A DNA stretch of 64,000 nucleotides from NCBI GenBank assembly GCA_963722555.1, contig CAVRNQ010000007.1, positions 1,178,001 through 1,242,000 on the forward strand. The letters are read 5' to 3'. The notes under the pieces are model-generated. The model was not told the DNA's origin and did not search any database. It saw only the letters and a list, made by a program, of their open reading frames with translations. Positions 51,463 through 60,289 of this stretch are shown here, piece by piece. Positions within the stretch are counted from its first letter, which is position 1. Every line of letters starts with the position of its first letter. The position numbers and the translations under genes were made by a program. The DNA is from Bog-366 sp963722555. Its GTDB lineage: Bacteria; Acidobacteriota; Terriglobia; UBA7540.

Positions 51463-53262
51463 ATGCAGAAACGCAGGATCATTAGATTCTTAGTTGCGGG
51501 CATGGTTGCATTTTTGGCGAGTTCAGCGCCAATACCCAACTTGGGCAGCGACCGCCCATCTTCGGATAAGCAAGCTACGGCCTCCGCCGAGGCGACTGCA
51601 AAGCCCGGTGCGGAATCCCAGGACCCGATCGCCGCGCTGCAGCAGCAAATGGCCTTACAGGAGAAGCAGATCGAACAATTGCAGAAGGCTCTGGTGGAGC
51701 AGAAGCAGCTCTTGGAACAGGCACTGCGGGCCGCCAAGCCCGCTGCGGCCGCGGAGCAAGCCGCGCCACTCGAATCCTCGAACCTTGGCCAAGTGGCTTC
51801 CACCAGCCCGATGATTCCCAAGGGGCTGACCAAGCCGGAGAATGCCTCGGCGCCTCTGGCACCGGCAGTTCTGTCAGCACGGACAGCCAAACCCGCGAAG
51901 GGCGAGGGGGAGGAAACGTCACCCCTGCAGCTCCGCATCGGCGATGCCACCATTACTCCGGTCGGGTTTATGGATTTCACGAGTGTGTTTCGTACCCATG
52001 CGGCCGGAGGCAGCATCGGAACGAATTTCGGGAGCATACCTTACGGCAGCGGCATCTATCAGAATAACCTGACCGAGTTGCGCTTCAGCATGCAGAACTC
52101 CCGTATAGGCTTCCGCGTGGATGCGGACGTGAAAGGCGCTCACGTGATCGGCTACATGGAAGCGGACTACCTGGGGAACAATCCGGCCAACGTCGCGGTA
52201 AGCAGCAACAGCAACACGATGCGTTCCCGGCTGTACTGGGTCGACGTCGCCAGGGGGAAGTGGGAAGTGCTGGGCGGCCAAACCTGGAGCTTGATCACTC
52301 CGGGCCGCACCGGTATCTCGCCTCTTCCCACTAACCTCTTTTACACGCAAAACATCGACGTGAACTATCAGGCCGGCTTGGTTTGGGGGCGAATCCCGGA
52401 ATTGCGGCTGGTTTTCCACCCTTCCAAGAAGGCGGCCCTCGCTATTGCTCTCGACAGCCCTGACCAGTACGCGGGAGGTTCCTCAGGCGGCCCGCTGATC
52501 ACCCTCCCCCCGGCTCTGGCTTCCAGCACCGCCTACCAGGGCGAACTGGACTATAACCAAAATGGGCTGAACGCGCCGAACGTTGCTCCCGATATCATCG
52601 CCAAGTTGGCTTTCGACCCTGTCAAGCAGTTTCACTTCGAGATCGGCGGAGTGGAGCGCAACTTTAAGGTTTGGAATCCGACGACTACGACAAGCTTCAG
52701 CTCAGCCGGCGGGGGCGGCTTCTTGAACATGAACTTTGAGCTGTTCAAGGGTTTCCGCGTGCTGACCAACAATTTCTGGAGCGACGGTGGCGGCCGCTAT
52801 ATCTTCGGTCAAGCTCCGGATCTGATTGCCAAGGCCGACGGCAGCCTCTCCCTTCTCCACTCCGGCTCCACGGTTTCGGGCTTCGAGTATACGCATAAGG
52901 GTACGATGCTCTATGCGTACTATGGCGGCATTTACGTCGGGCGGAATTTTACGATTGTTCCCGTTTCCACCACTTCCGGTACCCCGCCCGTAACGACCAC
53001 AAAGCTGACACCCTTCGGCTACGGGTACACCGGGGCGTCAACCGCTCAGAATCGTGCCATTCAGGAAGCCACTTTTGGCTTCAACCAGACCCTTTGGAAA
53101 GACGCGAAGTACGGAGCAGTGAACTTCATGGGCCAGTATTCGTACGTCGTCCGTGATCCCTGGTATGTGGCGTCCGGCCAGCCCTCGAATACAAGTCTGA
53201 ACATGGTGTTCTTCAATTTGCGCTACACGCTGCCAGGCTCGGCTCCCACTCTAGGGAAGTAG
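51463..53262 (+). CDS. Outer-membrane porin with N-terminal coiled coil, probably phosphate-related
   Basis: A 599-residue exported protein. The signal MQKRRIIRFLVAGMVAFLAS is followed by a helical, glutamine-rich coiled coil (about 55-95, LQQQMALQEKQIEQLQKAL), as in trimeric porins of the OprO/P and DcaP kinds, and then by a long beta-barrel with alternating aromatic strands that ends MVFFNLRYTLPGS. The position 266 bases before pstS on the same strand suggests a phosphate or phosphate-ester channel. Substrate is an inference from context only. Confidence 0.8.
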   Translation: MQKRRIIRFLVAGMVAFLASSAPIPNLGSDRPSSDKQATASAEATAKPGAESQDPIAALQQQMALQEKQIEQLQKALVEQKQLLEQALRAAKPAAAAEQAAPLESSNLGQVASTSPMIPKGLTKPENASAPLAPAVLSARTAKPAKGEGEETSPLQLRIGDATITPVGFMDFTSVFRTHAAGGSIGTNFGSIPYGSGIYQNNLTELRFSMQNSRIGFRVDADVKGAHVIGYMEADYLGNNPANVAVSSNSNTMRSRLYWVDVARGKWEVLGGQTWSLITPGRTGISPLPTNLFYTQNIDVNYQAGLVWGRIPELRLVFHPSKKAALAIALDSPDQYAGGSSGGPLITLPPALASSTAYQGELDYNQNGLNAPNVAPDIIAKLAFDPVKQFHFEIGGVERNFKVWNPTTTTSFSSAGGGGFLNMNFELFKGFRVLTNNFWSDGGGRYIFGQAPDLIAKADGSLSLLHSGSTVSGFEYTHKGTMLYAYYGGIYVGRNFTIVPVSTTSGTPPVTTTKLTPFGYGYTGASTAQNRAIQEATFGFNQTLWKDAKYGAVNFMGQYSYVVRDPWYVASGQPSNTSLNMVFFNLRYTLPGSAPTLGK

Positions 53263-53302
53263 GCAACTCATTACGGCGGCAGCAGGCGGACCCTTATTCT
53301 CA

Positions 53303-53332
53303 CTTCAGTGTGGGCCCAGGTCCACACTGAAG
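53303..53332. terminator. Perfect 11-base-pair hairpin after the porin gene
   Basis: CTTCAGTGTGG and CCACACTGAAG pair exactly around an eight-base loop, 40 bases after the porin stop. No T-run follows, so it may slow or process the transcript rather than terminate it. It would separate porin from pst expression levels. Confidence 0.5.
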
Positions 53333-53528
53333 GGTCAGCCCGTCCCGGGCGGACCGGCGCCGCAGAGTCTGTTTCAAAACTCGCTTTATCCCCACGCAAC
53401 AGGCGCTTAATCTCTCTGTAACATAGCCGGCCGAAAATCAAAGGGATTGACGCACCTAAACCCAGGAATAACCGTGACTTAATTCCGGCGTAACACACAT
53501 ACCGCACACTCGCGGTGGAGGAATTAAA

Positions 53529-54584
53529 ATGAAACTCAAATCTTCGTTTGCTAGCATCGCCTTGGGCGCGGCGCTGATTGCTGGGGGTGTCATCGCACTT
53601 GTTGATTCACCCTCGGCAGCTCCCGTGCCGGCTCCACTCCTGATCAACGCGGCAGGAGCGACCTTTCCATACCCCATCTATTCGAAGTGGTTCACTGAGT
53701 ACAACCGGATTCATCCGGACATCCAAATAAACTACCAGTCCATCGGTTCCGGAGGGGGCATCCGGCAACTGCAAGCCGGAACGGTGGATTTCGGCGCTTC
53801 CGACGCACCTATGACGGACGAACAGTTGCAGCAGGCCAAAGTACCGGTGCTGCACTTTCCCACCGTACTGGGCGCGGTCGTGCCGACCTATAACATCGAG
53901 GGGGTTAGTCAGGAGCTCAATTTCACCGGGGAAGTGCTGGCGGACATTTTCCTGGGTAAGATCACGAAATGGAATGATGCCGCCCTCGCCAGCTCCAACC
54001 ATGGCGTGAATCTGCCCAACACGGACATCGTGGTCGTGCATCGCTCCGACGGGAGTGGGACCTCCTATGTCTGGACGGATTACCTCTCCAAAGTCAGCAA
54101 GGATTGGGAAACCAAAGTCGGACGCAACACCTCGGTGAACTGGCCGGTGGGCTTGGGTGGAAAAGGCAACGAGGGTGTTTCGGGGCTTGTGAAGCAGACC
54201 CCCGGCGCCATCGGATACGTGGAGTTGATTTACGCCGTACAGAACAACCTGCCTTATGGCCAGGTCAAGAATTCCACGGGCGCCTTCGTCAAGGCTGACC
54301 TCGCCAGCGTTACGGCGGCGGCGGCCAGTGAGTCCAAGAAGATTCCGGCGGACTTCCGCGTCTCCATCACCAACGCACAGGGGAAGGCGGCCTACCCGGT
54401 TTGCAGTTTCACCTACCTGCTGATTCCTTCCAAGATCGATGACGCAGCGAAGAAGCAGGCCATCAAGGATTTTCTGCACTGGATGCTGACCACGGGGCAG
54501 AACGACGCAGAGGGTTTGTCTTACGCCAAACTACCCAAGGACGTAGTGTCACGAGAGATGAAAGCCATCGGGCAAATCAACTAG
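53529..54584 (+). CDS. pstS: Phosphate ABC transporter substrate-binding protein
   Basis: Periplasmic phosphate-binding protein of 351 residues with a signal peptide (MKLKSSFASIALGAALIAGG). Phosphate-contact segments are visible: GAGATFPYPIYSKWF near the start of the mature protein, the GSGGGIRQLQAGTVDFGASD block, and HRSDGSGTSYVWTDYL. It binds one phosphate with high affinity and delivers it to PstC-PstA. GGAGG stands nine bases before the ATG. First gene of pstS-pstC-pstA-pstB-phoU. Confidence 0.97.
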   Translation: MKLKSSFASIALGAALIAGGVIALVDSPSAAPVPAPLLINAAGATFPYPIYSKWFTEYNRIHPDIQINYQSIGSGGGIRQLQAGTVDFGASDAPMTDEQLQQAKVPVLHFPTVLGAVVPTYNIEGVSQELNFTGEVLADIFLGKITKWNDAALASSNHGVNLPNTDIVVVHRSDGSGTSYVWTDYLSKVSKDWETKVGRNTSVNWPVGLGGKGNEGVSGLVKQTPGAIGYVELIYAVQNNLPYGQVKNSTGAFVKADLASVTAAAASESKKIPADFRVSITNAQGKAAYPVCSFTYLLIPSKIDDAAKKQAIKDFLHWMLTTGQNDAEGLSYAKLPKDVVSREMKAIGQIN

Positions 54585-54585
54585 C

Positions 54586-55569
54586 ATGGCGAGTGCACCA
54601 ACTACGGTTGACCAGGTGCGCCCGCGAGGGCGCGCGTGGAAGTTCATCAAGCGGCTGCGCGGGGGCGACGAGGTGGCTCACCTGATCACCCTGCTGGCCG
54701 CCGCCAGCATCATCGTGGTGACGGTGATGCTGGTTTACCAGCTCTATGTCAATTCGGCTCTGCCCCGCCACAAGTTCGGACTCAGTTTCTTTCTCGGAAA
54801 AACCTGGGATCCGGTGAGCGGGGAATTCGGCGCCTTGCCGTTCATATTTGGCACGGTGGTTTCCTCGGCGCTGGCTCTTTTGGTGGCGGTGCCTCTCGGC
54901 GTAGGGGCGGCCATTTTCCTCTCGGAGCTTGCTCCCCTGCGCATCTCCGCCGTGACGACGTTCGTGATCGAGTTGCTGGCCGCAGTGCCCAGCGTCATCT
55001 ATGGCTTACTGGGAGTTTTCATTTTGGTACCCGTGCTGCGCATAGTCGTGATGCCGTTCCTCAAGGCGACTTTGGGATTTCTGCCATTTTTCCAGGGACC
55101 CATTTACGGCGTCAGCATGCTGGCGGGTGGCCTTGTCCTGGCCATCATGATCGTTCCCTTCATCATCTCCGTTTCGCGGGAAGTGTTGATGGCTGTGCCG
55201 GTGGAGCAACGCGAAGCGGCGCTGGGGCTGGGGGCCACGAAGTGGGAATCCACCTGGCAGGTCGTGGTGCCTTTTGCCCGCGTGGGAATCATGGCCTCGA
55301 TTTTCCTGGCCTTGGCGAGAGCGCTCGGGGAGACCATGGCGGTGACCATGGTGATCGGGAATGATCCCAGAGTCAACGCCTCGCTCTTCGCCCCCGCCTA
55401 TTCCATCGCTGCCGTGATCGCCAACGAGTTCACGGAAGCGACGGGTGATTTGTATCTCGAAGCCTTGATCGAGTTGGGGCTCGTGCTCTTTTTGCTCACG
55501 ATTCTCATTAACGGGCTGGCGCGTCTGGTGATTATAGCGACCACGCAAAAAGGGGCTGCACAGGGATGA
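54586..55569 (+). CDS. pstC: Phosphate ABC transporter permease PstC
   Basis: Inner-membrane permease of 327 residues with about six helices. The ABC-permease loop EAALGLGATKWESTWQVVVPFARVG is intact (EAA motif), and the PstC-specific ELLAAVPSVIYGLLGVFIL is present. It starts two bases after pstS stops; its end overlaps pstA by four bases (ATGA). Confidence 0.96.
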   Translation: MASAPTTVDQVRPRGRAWKFIKRLRGGDEVAHLITLLAAASIIVVTVMLVYQLYVNSALPRHKFGLSFFLGKTWDPVSGEFGALPFIFGTVVSSALALLVAVPLGVGAAIFLSELAPLRISAVTTFVIELLAAVPSVIYGLLGVFILVPVLRIVVMPFLKATLGFLPFFQGPIYGVSMLAGGLVLAIMIVPFIISVSREVLMAVPVEQREAALGLGATKWESTWQVVVPFARVGIMASIFLALARALGETMAVTMVIGNDPRVNASLFAPAYSIAAVIANEFTEATGDLYLEALIELGLVLFLLTILINGLARLVIIATTQKGAAQG

Positions 55570-56417
55570 GCTTTCGCACCCGCTGGCGCAAATTCGTGAA
55601 TGTCTTCATGCTCAGCCTCACCGGTGTGTGCGCACTGGTCACGGTTTCTGTCCTCTTCTTCATTCTGGGTTATCTCCTGTGGTATGGCGGCAAGTCGCTT
55701 AACTGGGCTTTCTTTACCCATTTGCCCTCGCCGGTAGGCGAAACCGGCGGCGGAATGGCCAATGCCATTGTGGGCAGCGGTAAGTTGCTGCTGCTTGCTT
55801 CGCTGGTGGGCGTGCCCGTGGGCATTCTGGGGGGTGTTTATCTGGCGGAATTCGGAGGGCAGACGTTCTCGTTTGTCGTCCGCTACACGACGGACCTGCT
55901 CAACGGCGTGCCCTCGATTGTGATGGGAATTTTCGCGTACACGATCATTGTCCTGCCCATGCATCATTTCTCGGCGCTAGCGGGTGGCTTGGCGCTGGGG
56001 GTGATGATGATTCCCATCGCGGTGCGCACCACAGAGGAGTCCTTGCGCGCGGTCCCGGGAACGCTGCGGGAAGGCGCCCTGGCGCTCGGAACGAGCAAGT
56101 GGAAAACCGTGGCGACGGTGGTCATGCCCGCGGCCATGCGCGGCATCGTCACCGGCGTTATGCTTACTCTGGCTCGCGTCGCAGGCGAAACCGCTCCCCT
56201 GCTTTTCACCGCCTTCAGCAACCGCTTCTGGAGTTCGGGCTGGAATCAGCCCATCGCCTCATTACCGGTGATGATCTACACCTATGCGATTGCTCCCTAC
56301 GACGATTGGCATCGGCAGGCCTGGGCGGCCGGACTGGTTCTCTTGGCGTTGGTGCTGGTGGCTAATATTGGGGCGCGTCTGGTGGTTTCCAGGGGGATAT
56401 CTTTCGGGAAGGCCTAA
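55566..56417 (+). CDS. pstA: Phosphate ABC transporter permease PstA
   Basis: Second permease subunit, 283 residues. The EAA loop reads REGALALGTSKWKTVATVVM, and the DLLNGVPSIVMGIFAYTI segment is typical. About six membrane segments. Overlaps pstC by four bases and ends three bases before pstB. Together with PstC it forms the channel driven by PstB. Confidence 0.96.
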   Translation: MSFRTRWRKFVNVFMLSLTGVCALVTVSVLFFILGYLLWYGGKSLNWAFFTHLPSPVGETGGGMANAIVGSGKLLLLASLVGVPVGILGGVYLAEFGGQTFSFVVRYTTDLLNGVPSIVMGIFAYTIIVLPMHHFSALAGGLALGVMMIPIAVRTTEESLRAVPGTLREGALALGTSKWKTVATVVMPAAMRGIVTGVMLTLARVAGETAPLLFTAFSNRFWSSGWNQPIASLPVMIYTYAIAPYDDWHRQAWAAGLVLLALVLVANIGARLVVSRGISFGKA

Positions 56418-56420
56418 GCC

Positions 56421-57263
56421 GTGACTCCTGCATCGAGTGTTTCGACTATGGTGAAAACGACTGAAGAATCCCGCTCCACGGTGCGTGCCCCGGCAACAAC
56501 CCCGGCATGGCCGAGCAACCTCAAGATGCGCGCGACCGGACTGGATTTCTATTACGGGGGCCGGCAGGCGCTCTATTCGATCGGTTTGCAGATTTCCACT
56601 GGGCGCATCACTGCCCTCATCGGCCCCTCGGGGTGCGGCAAGACCACCTTTCTGAGAATTCTGAACCGGATGTACGAGACGGTGCCGCGCGCGCGCGCCG
56701 AGGGCGAGGTTCTCCTCGACGGCGAGGACATCTTTGCGCTGGATGTCGTCGGTCTGCGGCGAAGAGTGGGGATGGTCTTCCAGAAGCCCAACCCGTTTCC
56801 CAAGTCGATTTTCGACAACATTGCCTATGGGTTGCGCATCAATGGCTTGCACGGCCGCGGCACGCTGGCAGAAGCGGTGGAGCAAAGCCTGCGGCGGGCC
56901 GCCCTCTGGGAGGAAGTCAAGGACCAACTGCATAAGTCCGCCTATGCCCTCTCGGGAGGCCAGCAACAGCGCCTTTGCATCGCGCGGGCATTGGCGGTCG
57001 AGCCGGAAGTGCTGCTGCTCGATGAGCCCTGCTCAGCGCTCGATCCCATTGCGACGGCCAAGATTGAAGAGCTGCTGTTTAACCTAAAGGATCTCTGCAC
57101 CATGGTGATCGTCACTCACAACATGCAGCAGGCGGCGCGGACCGCCGACTACACGGGCTTCTTCTTGATGGGGCGGCTGATCGAGTTCAACAAGACCGCG
57201 GTGATTTTCAAAACGCCGGCGCGGAAAGAAACAGAAGATTACATCACCGGCCGATTCGGCTAA
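56421..57263 (+). CDS. pstB: Phosphate ABC transporter ATPase
   Basis: ATPase of the phosphate importer, 280 residues. Walker A is GPSGCGKTT, the Q-loop FQKPNPFPKSIFDNIAYGLR is the PstB signature, the ABC signature is LSGGQQQR and Walker B is LLLDEPCSALDP. The start at 56421 gives a 35-residue unstructured head before MRATGLDFYYGG; this head is longer than usual, and the ATG at 56526 would give a standard PstB with 245 residues. Either start is compatible with pstA spacing. Confidence 0.96.
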   Translation: MTPASSVSTMVKTTEESRSTVRAPATTPAWPSNLKMRATGLDFYYGGRQALYSIGLQISTGRITALIGPSGCGKTTFLRILNRMYETVPRARAEGEVLLDGEDIFALDVVGLRRRVGMVFQKPNPFPKSIFDNIAYGLRINGLHGRGTLAEAVEQSLRRAALWEEVKDQLHKSAYALSGGQQQRLCIARALAVEPEVLLLDEPCSALDPIATAKIEELLFNLKDLCTMVIVTHNMQQAARTADYTGFFLMGRLIEFNKTAVIFKTPARKETEDYITGRFG

Positions 57264-57297
57264 GATTCGGCTTGCAGGATGAAAGGGGAACCCAAGC

Positions 57298-57960
57298 TTG
57301 CGCCACTTTGTTGAGGAACTCGACTACTTGCGAAGCCGCCTGCTGGAGATGAGCGGGTTGGTGGAAGACTCCGTTCACCGGAGTGTTCTCTCCCTTGCCG
57401 ACAAGGATCCGCAGCAGGCCCAGCGGGTTCTCCAGAACGAAGCGGCGATCAACCGCATGGAGATCGAGATCGACGACCTCGCCACACGGCTCCTGGCCCT
57501 GCAGCAGCCGATGGCCACGGACCTCCGTTTCATTACGGCCGCCATCAAGATCAACAACGACCTCGAGCGCATGGGAGACCTGGCCGTCAATATCGTCGAG
57601 CGCTCTCTCTCCCTGATTCACGAGCCGTTGATGAAGCCTCTCATTGACATCCCCCTGATGGCGGAGCGTGTCCAGGCCATGATCCGCAAGAGCCTCGATG
57701 CCTTTGTGAAGAAAGACGCGGACCTGGCTCGTACCGTGCTGGTTTCCGACGACGCCGTGGATGAATTGCGCGATGCCGTTTACGAGGAACTGGTCAGCTA
57801 CATGGAGCGCGACCCCAAGACGGTTCGCCAGGCGGTCAACCTGATGTTCGTGGCGCGCAACCTGGAACGGCTTGCCGACCACGCCACCAATATCGCCGAG
57901 GACGTCCTCTTCCTGGTGCAAGGCGTGGACGTCCGCCACCACGCCGAAACCCGCGAATAA
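57298..57960 (+). CDS. phoU: Phosphate-specific transport system accessory protein PhoU
   Basis: A 220-residue PhoU of two three-helix bundles that links PstSCAB activity to the PhoR-PhoB response and limits phosphate uptake. Both halves carry the metal-binding E/D patterns (IEIDDLATRLLALQQPMATD and NLERLADHATNIAEDVLFL). The start is a TTG at 57298 with AAAGGGGAA upstream. No phoR or phoB gene is in the window. Last gene of the pst operon; a long inverted repeat lies directly behind it. Confidence 0.95.
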   Translation: MRHFVEELDYLRSRLLEMSGLVEDSVHRSVLSLADKDPQQAQRVLQNEAAINRMEIEIDDLATRLLALQQPMATDLRFITAAIKINNDLERMGDLAVNIVERSLSLIHEPLMKPLIDIPLMAERVQAMIRKSLDAFVKKDADLARTVLVSDDAVDELRDAVYEELVSYMERDPKTVRQAVNLMFVARNLERLADHATNIAEDVLFLVQGVDVRHHAETRE

Positions 57961-57964
57961 TTTT

Positions 57965-58095
57965 GGACTCGGGATTCGGGGTTCGGGACTCGGGGTCCGG
58001 CGGACCCCAATGGACTCGGTTGCACTCCAGAGGTCGGAGCCTCATCCGAATTCCCAATCCCATATGCCTGACCCCGAATCCCGAGCCCCGAGTCC
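57965..58095. repeat. Inverted repeat behind phoU (GGACTCGGGATTCGGGG arms)
   Basis: The left arm starts GGACTCGGGATTCGGGG at 57965 and the right arm ends GAATCCCGAGCCCCGAGTCC at 58095; the arms are nearly complementary over about 24 bases. The left arm itself is a run of imperfect TCGGGR units, and a small hairpin GGGTCCGGCGGACCC lies inside. It probably forms the 3' end of the pst transcript. Sequence-poor repeats of this kind are also prone to assembly errors. Confidence 0.65.
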
Positions 58096-58265
58096 TGTAT
58101 CCCATCCAACCCTGGAGCTGAACCGGCATCGAAGAAGAATAGGGCCTCTCGTCCTGCGGGTGATTTTGCCTTTGACTGGATTGGCCTTTTGATGTTGAAA
58201 TGGATGAACCAGCCTCGATCGCCCGTCTCGCTGGGACGGTGGGTCAACGCTTGGGGGAAATGGGA

Positions 58266-58919
58266 ATGAAGCAGAGAATCCTGGCCATGCTGACGGCTTG
58301 CTCGCTTACGCTGGGCATGGCGTCACCGTTTTTTGCGCAGCAAGAGAGTTCCAACATCGACGAGATCACGGTCCCTGAAGGCACAGAATTCAAGCTGCAG
58401 TTGCACACCACCATTAATTCCAAAACCTCCAAGGCCGGCGACAGGGTTATGACCACGTTGATCGATCCGGTGGCCGTCGAGGACCGCGATGTGCTGTCCA
58501 AGGGCGTGCGCGTCGATGGCCACGTGGGCGAGGTCAGGCCGGCGGCACGAAAGGGCAAGGGTGGTTTTATCACGGTAGTTTTCGACACCGTCGAGCTTCC
58601 CAATGGCCAGAAAGTGGCGATCCTGGGCTCTTTGACCGAGGTCTTTTCCAGCGAAAGCGGCAGCGACCCCAACGTTGGCCCGGAGGGTGAACTCAAAGGG
58701 CACGGCGCCAATCGCAAGGAGCAGATCCTTGTCGCGGCGGCCCCGGCAGTCGTCGGCGCTGCGGTTGGTCCCGGTACTGCGATCATGCTGGGGACTGCCG
58801 GCGTTCTGACTGCGGTATTACTCCCCAGGGGCAAACAAGCTTCTTTGGCCGCGGGCTCGCTGGTGGGTATGCGCTTGGACCGCGACGTTACCCTGGAACT
58901 TCCTTCCGCCGGAAAGTAG
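58266..58919 (+). CDS. Secreted beta-rich protein with hydrophobic glycine-rich tail (unknown)
   Basis: A 217-residue exported protein with signal MKQRILAMLTACSLTLGMAS. Start at the ATG at 58266 behind a G-rich ribosome site. The core follows the pattern PEGTEFKLQLHTTINSKTSK, VLSKGVRVDGHVGEVRPA, IGF-like FITVVFDTVELPNG, seen in secreted proteins of this phylum and loosely similar to the C-terminal domain of TrbI/VirB10, although I cannot confirm that. Then AAAPAVVGAAVGPGTAIMLG, a glycine-alanine helix, precedes a final strand (GMRLDRDVTLELPSA). No known function. Confidence 0.7.
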   Translation: MKQRILAMLTACSLTLGMASPFFAQQESSNIDEITVPEGTEFKLQLHTTINSKTSKAGDRVMTTLIDPVAVEDRDVLSKGVRVDGHVGEVRPAARKGKGGFITVVFDTVELPNGQKVAILGSLTEVFSSESGSDPNVGPEGELKGHGANRKEQILVAAAPAVVGAAVGPGTAIMLGTAGVLTAVLLPRGKQASLAAGSLVGMRLDRDVTLELPSAGK

Positions 58920-58984
58920 CATCTCGCCCCAGATTCCTCTCCACCAAACCGATGAGCGGCATGTCCGAGCGAGAGGCGCGCCCG

Positions 58985-59057
58985 CTATAGCGCCGCTCTA
59001 TGAGCGGAGAAGCAGGTGAGAATTCGAAGCCGCAGGTCATAGACCGGTGCTACAAGG
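58985..59057. repeat. Relic of the TGTAGCGGCG element family
   Basis: TATAGCGCCGCTCTATGAGC and, 45 bases later, GGTCATAGACCGGTGCTACA echo the hairpin ends of the elements at 4728-4836 and 31214-31343, but the middle differs. It lies between the secreted protein gene and the convergent yibQ-like gene, where it may serve as a terminator. Confidence 0.5.
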
Positions 59058-59086
59058 GTGTGGCACCTTGCGGCCAACGTTCCACG

Positions 59087-60286
59087 TCAGGAACCCGGTT
59101 TGGCGGGTGGGTGCAGGCGCGCGACCTCCGGCAGGCGGACGATCTCGGAAGCCTCGACCAGCTCAATGTCGGCCCGCTCCAATTCGGGTAGGAATCTTGC
59201 CAGCGCCTCAATGGTCGTCACGTGCGGGTGCCCGATTGCCAGGGCCACGCCTTGTTCTTCCACGACCCGGCGGAATTCCCGCAACTGCCCCAGCGTGTAG
59301 GGGACAGTCTCCGTGTCGTCCAGAAAAACCGCGCGGTAAAACGCCGGCAGGCCCTGGCGTCGCGCCGCGGCCAGCGCCACGCTATCCGGTGTGGTGCGGC
59401 TGTCGATGAAATAGAGCTGACGTTCCGCCAGAATCCTCATCACGTCCGCCATCAGCGGCACGCTCTTCGTGGCGCGTGATCCCATGTGATTGTTCACGCC
59501 CACCGCGAAGGGAACCGAAGCCAGATCATCCTGGACAATCCGCTGCACTTTCGCGTCACTCAATCCCGTGCGGATGGCCCCTTCGCCAGGGGACGCGCGG
59601 GAGCCCGGTTCGGCCTCCATGGGCAGGTGCAGCATCACTTGGCGGCCCGCGCGGTGAATCTCCGCGGCGGTTGCCTCGGAGTAACGCAGGTGTGGCAGAA
59701 CTGAGAAGGTGAGGGGATAGGGAAGGGCGAGGAGTTTGCGCGCTGCCTCCGGGTCCTGCCCCAGGTCATCCATCACAATCGCGGCGTGCAGCAGGCGCGG
59801 CACCTCACGCAGGTGGATGCGACAGACGCGCTGCCCACGCCGGGTTACATAAAGGTCGAGGGCGCGCGGTCCGCCTCCGACGCTCCCCGGTATGCCCCGG
59901 ATCTCCAGCCCGTCCTTTTCAGATTCGTGCTGAAGAGCCGAAAGCACCGAGGGGTAAACGCCCGAAGTCGCCAACACTTGCAAGGAAGTATCGGCTTCTT
60001 GCCCATGGTGGGGGCCGGCCGGCCGCTTGATCCAGACCTGGGAGCCGCCGGCGTTCGCGATCGAGTCCATGAATCGCCCTGCCAGCTCGCGGCGCTCCGA
60101 CTCGCTCAAAGAGTGGCGACGAAATCCATGGCAGCCGCTAGCGGTCAGTGCTAGAACCAGTGACAGAAGCAGAAGGAATGGGACAGCGACGCGGGCCGGG
60201 GCACGCTGCGCCAACGGCGACGGAGGCAGTTGGGAATCTCCAGGCTGCGGGGAGCGGTTAGCTTTCTTGTCGGGCAGAGAGTGCAC
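59087..60286 (-). CDS. Divergent polysaccharide deacetylase family protein (YibQ-like)
   Basis: A 399-residue envelope protein with an N-terminal membrane or lipoprotein segment (VPFLLLLSLVLALTASGC, possible lipobox TASGC). The domain begins AAIVMDDLGQDPEAARKLL, where the two aspartates match the metal-site start of YibQ proteins; HLPMEAEPGS and VGVNNHMGSRAT are further hallmarks. It starts with GTG three bases after the S41-type gene. In Proteobacteria yibQ follows envC and ctpA; here the S41-like gene takes that place. Probably acts on peptidoglycan or another cell-wall glycan. Confidence 0.9.
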   Translation of the reverse strand: MHSLPDKKANRSPQPGDSQLPPSPLAQRAPARVAVPFLLLLSLVLALTASGCHGFRRHSLSESERRELAGRFMDSIANAGGSQVWIKRPAGPHHGQEADTSLQVLATSGVYPSVLSALQHESEKDGLEIRGIPGSVGGGPRALDLYVTRRGQRVCRIHLREVPRLLHAAIVMDDLGQDPEAARKLLALPYPLTFSVLPHLRYSEATAAEIHRAGRQVMLHLPMEAEPGSRASPGEGAIRTGLSDAKVQRIVQDDLASVPFAVGVNNHMGSRATKSVPLMADVMRILAERQLYFIDSRTTPDSVALAAARRQGLPAFYRAVFLDDTETVPYTLGQLREFRRVVEEQGVALAIGHPHVTTIEALARFLPELERADIELVEASEIVRLPEVARLHPPAKPGS

Positions 60287-60289
60287 TGA

